This document shows, in pieces, positions 55,611 through 64,000 of a stretch of 64,000 nucleotides of DNA. Position 1 is the stretch's first letter, and each line of letters opens with the position of its first letter. Position numbers and translations under genes: made by a program. Below the pieces are notes generated by a model. That model did not search any database. It saw nothing but the letters and a program-made list of their open reading frames with translations, and was not told the origin of the DNA. The stretch lies in the NCBI GenBank assembly GCA_905182995.1, contig CAJJDP010000101.1, positions 313,099-377,098 on the forward strand. Direction: 5' to 3'. Source of the stretch: Paramecium octaurelia (lineage: Eukaryota > Ciliophora > Oligohymenophorea > Peniculida > Parameciidae).

Positions 55611-56919
55611 TCATGATTTACTGAATGGACTAACAAGATAAGATCGTTGTTTCATGTTGAATGAGTTTCCAGCTTTTGTAGACTCTTTGTCTCTAGTAGA
55701 TTAATGCTAGCATTTCACTTTGCTGAACTCTAAGTGAATACTAGGCTAATGACTATGAGATGTCTTAGAAACCTTCCTTATTTAACTACATCTTAGATTT
55801 TCTCTTTTTTACAACATTTTTTCAATATTACAGGTTGTGATATCTTTATCTAACATTTCCTATTGATATTCTAGAACCTCGTGTGCAAATTAATTGAGAC
55901 AATTATCAAAATGCTCATCCAAACTTTAAGGAGAAGAAAAATGCTTCCTTAATTTTATGGATTCAGTGCTTTAAGGAATCTAAGCAATTTCAGGTATTTC
56001 AAACATTTTTTACATCTAATTCTTACTTGAATAATTAAACAAGTATTTAGTTCTATTAAAATCTTCAGCAAATGCTATAGTTTTCTATGAAACAATAAGT
56101 TTCGGTTAATTTTTTCTTAAACTCATGGAGAAGTCATTATTTTAATCAATAATTTTTAACATCTACCCACTCTACTCTTCAATATTATCATAAATTTAAA
56201 TATTGTGTTATAACTCTTTATGGTGTTGACTCTAACTCTCCTTTTTTTGTTTATAAAGTTCCCCCAATAGTTTTTCCTTAACTTTGCAATCATCAGTTCG
56301 GAGTTAATTGAAAACTTGTAGTCTATTGAATAAACCATGATCAGCTAATTGCTTATTTTGGCTTATCTCGTTAAACAACTCAATATATTTCATTCCCTTG
56401 GTCTTAAGATACTTAATAGGTTGATTTCTTTTGCTTATTAGATCTAATTTGGCATTAGTAATTTTTTCTTTAAAATTGGGATCACTGCTACTGAAACTGT
56501 ATTTTTAGTTTAGTTCTCTGTAGAACTGTTGGAGATGGGCTATTTTGTTTTTAAAGTCATTTTTTAATCTCATTTCATTTTTTTCAATTTCTCTTTATAT
56601 AACATCATTATCCTAATCTAATTGCAATTGATGGATGTCAGCCACAGTGTCTTTATTTTCATAATACATTTCAAGTCCAATATTCTACCAGCCGTGTATT
56701 CTTTTCTGAATTGATATGTTTAACAATTACTTCTTTGTTCTCTTTTGGTCGCAATATTCTACACGTACTGGGGCCATCTTGTTTAATGGTGGTGTCCCAT
56801 TTGCAAATTCTTCTTTGTGTAAATCTTAAAGCAGTATCCTTATCACATCTCTTCATCTTTAATGAAAATTACATTTTTGATTAGATGTAGAAATGTGGCA
56901 GCTTTGGTTGGAGACACAT
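55611..56919 (-). CDS. Coiled-coil protein (at least 428 aa)
   Basis: Two exons around a 22-nt intron (56851-56872). A globular head (DVIRILLQDLHKEEFANGTP, PVRVEYCDQKRTKKQLLNIS) leads into coiled coil from about residue 85 (DIHQLQLDQDNDVIQREIEK, later KEKLLGELYKQKKESQSQHH), then a Ser/Lys tail. No motor domain is present. The start at 56919 is the first usable ATG; a 25-nt intron further upstream (ending near 56980) could add a 5' exon. Identity unknown. Confidence 0.65.
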
Positions 56920-57099
56920 AGATATCTCTTCTTTAGACACCACCTAACTTTTAACAATACTTGAAATATGGTATCTCACTTAGTAAATTCAATTCATACC
57001 TCCTCTTTCTACACTTATTACATAATAAATAAAATATAATAAAATTGGAAATAAGAATTAATTTATAATATTAACACTGTTTTAATTACAAATTCAATT

Positions 57100-58354
57100 T
57101 CATTCAATAGTTTGCCTTTCTTTTTCCAGTTCCAAGAGTCTCTCAAACATTTTGAATCTCAAAAATCCATAATCAATGTATTCGAAATTCAAGGAATTCT
57201 TCTCATGAGCAAGAAGAACACTCCACCAAACCCAATTCAAATTGGATATCATTTGCAATCTTCTGATTCTTCTCTTCAAATATGATACAGATTAAAACAA
57301 TTCATTAATCTATTATTCATTCATTCTTTGAATCAGAATTTATTTAATCAAACTGATAAAGGTGTTTAATTCATCTTTATTTTTATTAGTCTTTTAAGTA
57401 ATTAGACCAACTATTGAGTTGATCTCATTATCCTAACAAACCTAATGAAGCAGATAACATAAAGCTAAATAGTGAGCTTAGATGGGGGCAGTATCAAAGT
57501 TTTCATCAACCAACTAATAGAAGGGCTCTTCTTCATATTAATAGTTGATGGCGGATTCATTCAGAAAATTAGCTATATCATATGAGGGATAATTGTAAGA
57601 ACAATACTCATAATCAATAAATACTATTTCTTTGTCCTTTTTTGTGGTACTAAATATGTTTAATTAATTTAAATCATTATGACAAAATTTTAACTACAAA
57701 TTATTATTAAATATAGTTACCTCTTCGTTATTCTCCTTCTGAATCATCTCCTCCAAATATTTGAATTCCTCGTTGTTGTTCAAGAATTACTCAATGTTTT
57801 CTAGTTGTTTGAGCTCCACATCTGTGTACAAGTCTCTTTTCTCAATCTTCCTCAGAACATTATGTTTCATATTCTTTGATAGGGTTTTGTTAAGAATCAG
57901 AGAAGTGCCATCATTGGGAATCGGTATTTCCATCTAATGAAACTTTTATAGGACTCCCATCGATTTGAATTGAAATAAAGGTGAGCCCATCTTCTCATTG
58001 GTTGGATGCACTCCATTCGTAACGAATTCCTCCATTCTCCAGATATCACCGCATTGCAATTGTCTGGGTCCCAACTCCAAATCAGATATAGTTTTGAAGA
58101 TGATTCGCTCTTATTTGGAATCCACAAATCCTTCTGCATTTCCAAATCTATTATTAAATGCTGTTATACTCTCTAAACACTATAGTTCTGGGCATGACCT
58201 CTACTTGGGTCTCGACCTTGTAGGTGATATTGGTCAACCCAGCCAGTCTTGTTATTTAGATTTCTGATGGATTGATTGTTTGCCAGGAAGTGAATTGCTC
58301 TGCAATAATATGTTTAATTGCATATTCAGTGAGATGAGTGCTTCTTGAGTTCAT
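57100..58354 (-). CDS. Choline/ethanolamine kinase
   Basis: Phosphorylates choline or ethanolamine in the Kennedy pathway; 401 residues in three exons (introns 58148-58169 and 57694-57720). Key motifs: ITRLAGLTNITYKVE (nucleotide loop region), RTIVFREFGNAEGFVDSKQE, and the Brenner-type phosphotransferase motif LKFCHNDLNQLNI. These are followed by KEIVFIDYEYCSYNYPSYDI, ANFLNE (metal-binding Asp) and the C-terminal NLNWVWWSVLLAHEKNSLNF, then EYIDYGFLRF. All catalytic residues appear present. Length is normal for the family. Choline versus ethanolamine cannot be told by eye. Confidence 0.93.
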
Positions 58355-59486
58355 TATATAAATTATGTGTTTTGAAAATCAATATTTTCCAGGTATACAA
58401 AGGCACAATATTGTTGTAATGTTCAGACGCGATTAATCCAAATTTGACGTGGAATTTATATTGCTCAAATATATACAATTATATTTGAGTAAACAATTTT
58501 AAATTTTTATAATAATTCTTATATTTCTAAATGTTGGTGAGAACTCTCAATGCATAAGTTCTAAGTTCTACGTCCTCAAATCTTACTAATTTTGAAGGAT
58601 TTAAGATTTATGGAGAATATTTAGTACAAATAAAGGAAAATGAAGTATTATAAAACTAGATGCTCGGATTAATGTATCGTCTTAGACTAGATTGCTAGGA
58701 TATTTTATAAGGATGGAATATACAGAGAATATAGATGAATTCAATAAAGAACAAGGAATTATAGATTGATATGACAACAGAAAAGAGGAAATGCTAAATT
58801 TAAAATTTTATAAGGAAATAATATTGAGACACAAAGTAAAATGAAGAAATAAAGGTTAGTTACATTGGATGAGTCAATAATAAAATGGAAGAAGTTTTAT
58901 GCTTGAAACAAAAAGAGTATATTTATTGAATGATAATTACAAAATGAGTACATGGATTATAATTTTAAATTCCAAGAAATCAGAGAAAGAGTCGGGTAAT
59001 GAATTAATTCAATAGAGAAAGTGACTAATACAGAATAAGCTAGATTGGAATCATCGCTTAAATATAAGGAATGATAAATTTAGATGCATTAATAGTATCA
59101 AAACATATTATTATCATCATCCATACATTCATCCTAGTTAAGAAAATAATTATATAATTTAATTAAATACTTTAATTACAAGAAAAAATATTAAAACTTA
59201 TTTAATTAAATTATTTTAAATGTCATTTTCAATGATGTAATATTATATGCTAAAATTATTCATGATAATCATTCTGTAATTGGCAGGTGTTGAATCCGAC
59301 AGGGCAGATATTCTGGAATTTAGAACAGACAACCTAGGTCTATTGATTCAAGTATTTTTGCAAACAAAAACTAGAAAATATATTCATTTTAAATAGGATG
59401 TAATATTTTTAATTCATCCTATAAAAATTGGAAAATACTTTATTCATCTATACTTTAACTAAATAAATAATTGTAGGTGGTCAATT
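58355..59486. other. AT-rich stretch with weak frames
   Basis: A 98-codon plus-strand frame at 58531-58827 (LTNFEGFKIYGEYLVQIKEN) and a downstream frame around 58850-59000 (GRSFMLETKRVYLLNDNYKM) have fair composition and could be exons of one small gene. An 88-codon frame at 59232-59498 begins with a signal-peptide-like segment (KLFMIIILQLAGVES). None is supported by a family. Confidence 0.4.
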
Positions 59487-59759
59487 TCAAGATAATGATT
59501 AATCCTAATTATTAATTTTTATTTTTTTATAAAACTCAATATCTTCCTAATGCATCCATTTACATAATTTCCTCCATTCTTATAATGTATTGAAAAACTG
59601 TTATATTAGACTCTCAAACTTACAATTATCCTTGGCCATTTATGGAGCAATTCAACCAATTTCGAAATTATTTCTACATCAATAATAATAACCTGTTGTT
59701 AAACTATCATTAAGCTTAGCCAGCCAACCTGCTTTTTGAAGGTTCTTAACAGCCTACAT
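59487..59759 (-). CDS. Small helical protein (75 aa)
   Basis: Three exons with introns 59674-59692 (19 nt) and 59598-59623 (26 nt) give 75 residues: AVKNLQKAGWLAKLNDSLTT, then EIISKLVELLHKWPRIIFFN and a charged tail. The helical repeats with a K-W-P step faintly resemble the N-terminal domain of TFIIS/IWS1-type elongation proteins, but the resemblance is too short to name. Two clean introns support it as a gene. Its start is 2 nt from the divergent Myb start. Confidence 0.5.
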
Positions 59760-59761
59760 CA

Positions 59762-60219
59762 ATGATCAAACAGGAAAATTCTGTGATATAGGTACAATGC
59801 GTCCTATAATAGTCTAACTTTGAACCAGTAGAAATTGTGAAAAACCTTGAAAACCATAAATCTCCCTTACCCTTGAAAAAAAGGCCCAATATTTCTTTCT
59901 CCAATAATAAGCGCAAAGGGAAAAAATCAACAAAAAGAAAGTTATATAACATAGGTAATATTCCTAATTTGATTCCTTAGGTCATTGGACCACAAAGGAG
60001 CATAATTTGTATTTAAGCTTTATCTAAACGAACAAGGACATAATGTTGAATTCAGACCTCAAGAAATAGAACAAAATATTTAAATAGATGTCAAATTTTA
60101 TAAAGACACGATCCCCCAGTCAATGCAGATCTCATCACCAGAAGTTTGACCCGAATGACCAAGCCTCAAACAATACTTCTAATTTCACCGAATGCCAAGA
60201 GGTTGAGAATCACGAATGA
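59762..60219 (+). CDS. Small Myb/SANT-domain protein (136 aa)
   Basis: Three exons (introns 59792-59812 and 59955-59980), 136 residues. A basic N-terminal half (SFSNNKRKGKKSTKRKLYNI) precedes one Myb-like repeat beginning HWTTKEHNLYLSFIQTNKDI and ending FIKTRSPSQCRSHHQKFDP. The closing TRSPSQCRSHHQK is the third helix of the SANT/SHAQKYF-type class. A single repeat with this helix usually binds DNA as a transcription factor. A short acidic tail follows. Confidence 0.82.
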
Positions 60220-60414
60220 CATAATACAGAATAAAACAATTTAATATTTTTTTAAAATTAAAATATCTGAATGACTTGTTAAACACACATTTCATTATAT
60301 AAAATTAAGCGAGCTTTGTTTGGCATATGAGTAAGATAACAACTAGTCTATGAAATGATATTTTGATTCATATTTTATTAAAATAATATTTAAAAATTTA
60401 TACAATAATTTATA

Positions 60415-61977
60415 ATGGCAGACAGCTTTAATTCGAGTGGATAATTTTATAATTTTGTAGGAACAGCAGGCACAGCGGATTTTTTACCAGGATCAGGGCA
60501 GGAACAATAGTAATGACACTTAAATACTAATTAGATTGAGTTTCGGAAGGAATTATTTGGCATACAACGATTAGCAAGCAGGGAGTTTTCAGAACAATTT
60601 CCATCAATCTTAATTGATAGATTCCGAAGTTAAAAATAGTCTGGATTAATTTTTTGAAATGAAAATAGAAGATGTCAGATTGGACAATTTATTAATTCAG
60701 GAGGAGTCTTCGAATTAGTCCAAATAGAAATAATCCATACACTCAGATATAAATAGTAGGTCCCAATATTCTGGTGATCAGGATTTTCGATTAGGTTGTA
60801 ATCGTCTCTATTATATGTAGAATCAGCGGAATAAATTAATAGTAAGTTTAAGCCTGAAGTTAAGATGCTCATTCCTTAAAATTAGGGAAAGAGCATATAT
60901 CGAGACAAGATTGATTCTTTATTAGAAAAGCGAACATCAAACAATAACTCAGTATCTCCTTCAATAACTCCAAGATCTTCAAAGAGTCAATAGAAATTGG
61001 AGAGAAAGCGATCCCAAAACTTGTAGAATGAAACTTCAAATGAAATGACAGATCCCACGCAATTAAAATTAGCAAAAAATAGGGAGTCTGCAAAAAACTC
61101 AAGAGAAAGAAAAAAAATATATTAATAATTGCTAGAAAAGCAGGTGTAAGAATTGCAATAGGAGAACGAGAAATTGAAGGACATATGCAAGAATTAGGCC
61201 TAATCAATGGAAATAGTGAACAAAAAGACATAAAAAGTATAGAATTGATTAACTCCATAGTTTTAATTGTTCTTAGAATAGCAACAACAGATGTTTGAGA
61301 AATTGGAGTTGTGTTTAATAAAGAAGGCTAGTTTCGATGAAATTGGAATAATAATGGACGCATTGAGATATAGAATATAATCGAATTCTTAGGAGAGGAA
61401 TGATACTGCAAGAGTTTATTTTGATAGCATTGCGGAAATAATGTTGCCAATGTAGGTCAAGTATTTGTTGTATGCTTGTCAAAATTCGAAAGATATGTTT
61501 GCGAATACTGACCAGTATGATATTTGTTATTATTTCAATAGAGATTACAGCGAATGGTTGAAGGAAGGGTTTGAAAGTACGAGTGTCAAATTTGAGAATT
61601 TCACCAAACTGAAGAAATTTTAGTCGAAGGTTTAATAATTAAAATAAACTATTTCTAAGTAATAAATAAATTCACTAGTAAAGTTCTTTAGATAAAATTA
61701 AAAACGAAATCAAGTCCATTTAAGACCAAGCCTCTAAATTGGATTAGGTTTGGGACTCGCTGAAATCCATACTGAATCCTCTGTAATTGGGGACTTTGAT
61801 GTGTTCTCTTTATCATGTAATAATGTTAGCAATGATTAGAATCTTTATCGGAATGAACTATAGACGAGCACATTGTTTGCCTAATTAAAGAACTCACAAG
61901 CGGAAGAGGATGACTTTTCATTCAAGATAGAGGAGGAAATAAATTATGGAACTAACAAAATGGTTAAAAGGTGTTGA
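60415..61977 (+). CDS. bZIP transcription factor
   Basis: 479 residues in six exons. Introns: 60510-60534, 60795-60820, 61237-61260, 61659-61683 and 61817-61839. Residues ~1-190 are disordered and Ser/Gln-rich with Ser-Pro sites (SVSPSITPRSSKSQQ). The basic region and zipper are LAKNRESAKNSRERKKIYQQ followed by LLEKQVQELQQENEKLKDIC (N-x7-R/K rule satisfied). The C-terminal ~220 residues are helical; the block LDQVWDSLKSILNPLQLGTL is reminiscent of the DOG1-like region of some plant and protist bZIPs. The exon sum is exactly in frame. Confidence 0.9.
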
Positions 61978-62029
61978 GAATTATAAAACTTATATATTTA
62001 TTATTATATTGTTTCAGTGAATTTTGAGA

Positions 62030-63892
62030 ATGGGCGATTAAAAAGTAGTTTCTATATTCGATTTTGGGAAAACTGGGAACAAATTTTGGTAACCTTGTGA
62101 TAAATCTGTCTTGGATGTACATATAATGAATAATAATAAATAAGAGTTAATCTTTTTTGGTTGAACAAGAATTCTTGACAGCCGGAAAGTTAAATGTCAA
62201 ACCAATCTTCATTGTGTTGGGCTTAGAATACATTTACAAGGTTACTGTTGATAGTTTGAAGTGTGCTCCACTGGCTACGATGCATTTGAGCATCATTGAT
62301 CCTGGGGCTGATCATATAGTTTAATTAAATTCTGATGAGCAATAATTCGGATTCAAGTTGACATATCAAACAAAATCATTGGATATCTTTCTATCTGACA
62401 AATTGTTGTATGATCAATGGAAGCAGCATTTCAAAAGATTTTGTTTGTTGGAGAATTTTCATGATGCATTCGTAGTTTCAAAGTTAATAGGAAAAGGAAG
62501 CTTTGCCAAAGTCTATTTGGCAACGAGAAAGGAGAATAACTAATAATATGCTATCAAAGCATTTAGTAAGTCCTTTATGCAATAACAACATAAAGGAATC
62601 GAAAGTTTATTAAATGAAATGTAAGTGATGAGAAGATTAAATCATTAAAATATAGTCAAGTTGCATGAAGTACATGAAACCGCAAATTCCGTTTACTTTG
62701 TAGTTGACATTGTAAGTGGAGGCGAATTGCTGCAGAGAGTCAGAGAAACAGGTTTTCATTTTAACTAATTATTAGGTTTCCTACCTGCTGAAACACTCTA
62801 GAAATTGGCCTATAATTTACTATCAGCATTAAATCATTTGCATCAATTCCAAATTGCACACAGAGACTTAAAACCTGAAAATTTGTTACTACGCTCAAAT
62901 GAAAATAATCATGACATTATATTGGCAGATTTTGGATTGGCAGCAAAACTAACGGATGAAAATATCCTATTCAAAAGATGTGGAACTCCAGGATTTGTGG
63001 CACCTGAAATTCTAGAATACATTGAAGGATAATAATTCTACGATGAAAAATGCGATGTTTTTAGTGCTGGAGTAATACTTTATCTCTTGATAGTAATTAT
63101 TATATAATAATGTAGACTGGAGGATAGCCATTCACTGGAAAAGATTAGAAGGCTATTCTAAAAGCCAATAAGGATTGTTAAATTGATTTTGAAGACTCAC
63201 TTTTTAAGTCAGCTCCAATTTAAATGCAGGATCTTATTAGATCAATGTTACAAAAGAAGCCATCTTATAGATTGAGTTCAAGTGAAGTAACAATATCCTT
63301 AATTATAGTGTCTAAGACATCCATATTTCAAAGAATTAGTGAAACAATAGTAAATTTAGTAGGAGAAGTATTAAAGCAATCTTTCAGAATATAATTAATA
63401 ATTCAAGAACAATGTAAGGACGGGTTCCATAGATATATCTTTGGAATAACGATAACCAGCATTTACTGGGAATCTGAACTCAATAGAATCAATTTCCTGT
63501 GTTTCAAATGGATCTTTTGCCAAATTAGAAATGAAAGCTCCTTCAGTTGTTGGTGCCTCCAAATTTAGTTAGTACAGTTCTCGTTTAAATAGATAGGGTT
63601 CCAGAGATATATCAGGTAATGTTTATATCCAATTTTAGATATTCCCAATACCTAATTGCAAAAGACAGAATCTAAAAAACACATTGACTTACACAGAATA
63701 GCAATTCAAAATTCACATAGAAAATAAATAATAGATTAATTTGAAGATTAACCTGTTTACTAAGAAAACTCAGAGGTGTCTGATATGGTCAGGTTATACA
63801 ATTCTACAAGATAAATTAGAATTCCTGAAAATTTATCTTAATTCTCACAAACAAACAAATAAGCATCTACTCCAACTAACAAGAATTCTTGA
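62030..63892 (+). CDS. CAMK-type protein kinase with N-terminal PH-like domain
   Basis: 580 residues in six exons. Introns: 62117-62144, 62752-62775, 63093-63115, 63287-63308 and 63616-63638. Residues ~1-135 look like a PH-type fold ending in a helix ([18 protein letters not shown]). The core follows: [108 protein letters not shown] long Ser/Gln-rich tail (~150 residues) follows; no calmodulin-binding or EF-hand region is evident. PH-CAMK architecture is common in ciliates. All catalytic residues are intact. Confidence 0.92.
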
Positions 63893-64000
63893 ATTTTATT
63901 ATTATCAATTACAATAAGTATATCATTATTATTTTTATCTTAAATATTTTTCTATTACTTCCAAAAATAGCATTCGTATTCCTTCACCAGTCCTTGCAGA
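63893..64000. other. Window edge, no gene called
   Basis: AT-rich 3' flank of the kinase gene. The last ~30 bases rise in GC and may be the edge of a neighbouring gene, but too little is visible to say. Confidence 0.4.

Overview
The window reads as macronuclear DNA of a ciliate, almost certainly Paramecium. The grounds are these: long frames stay open only if TAA and TAG are read as glutamine and TGA is the sole stop; genes are interrupted by very short introns (about 18-36 nt, mostly GTA...TAG); the DNA is very AT-rich; genes are packed tightly on both strands. All gene models were read by eye under that code. For nearly every model with introns I checked that the exon lengths sum to whole codons. 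I saw no retroelement, virus-like fossil or CRISPR array.

Layout. 1-8.8 kb: a 5'-cut gene, a RecQ4-like helicase, a CCCH zinc-finger protein, an RRM/RRP7-like protein, a MATE transporter and a Ser-rich protein. 8.9-13.5 kb: a coiled-coil protein, a Tim50-like protein, a strictosidine-synthase-like propeller, tRNA-Arg(UCU) and a membrane protein of a histidine-kinase-like family. 13.5-18.5 kb: an AGC kinase whose 3' part is repeated across a single N (probably an assembly join), tRNA-Thr(CGU) and a small membrane protein. 18.5-24.7 kb: an HSF-type factor, a propeller-like protein, a basic charged protein, a Plk4-like kinase and a Myb/SANT protein. 25-34 kb: an unresolved minus-strand locus, a RING/IBR-like protein, a CSPP1-like coiled-coil protein, a 1047-residue orphan and smaller orphans. 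34-39 kb: an EF-hand protein, an AGPAT acyltransferase, a NudC/CS protein, a MAK/CILK1-type kinase and SF-assemblin. 39-45 kb: AMP deaminase, a cyclic-nucleotide-binding protein and a kinase with a Ubl-like N-terminus. 45-50 kb: a cluster of histidine-kinase-like membrane proteins. 50-64 kb: an OSCA/TMEM63-like channel, a diacylglycerol kinase, a coiled-coil protein, a choline/ethanolamine kinase, a small Myb protein, a bZIP factor and a CAMK-type kinase.

Functional themes (inference). Several neighbours belong to families tied to basal bodies, cilia or microtubule-organising centres: Plk4-like, CSPP1-like, MAK-like and SF-assemblin, plus the EF-hand and NudC-like proteins. Signalling is heavily represented: six protein kinases, a diacylglycerol kinase, a cNMP-binding protein and the decayed-looking histidine-kinase-like proteins. 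The last group, with three neighbours at 45.2-49.7 kb and a distant relative at 12-13.5 kb, is the least understood part of the window.
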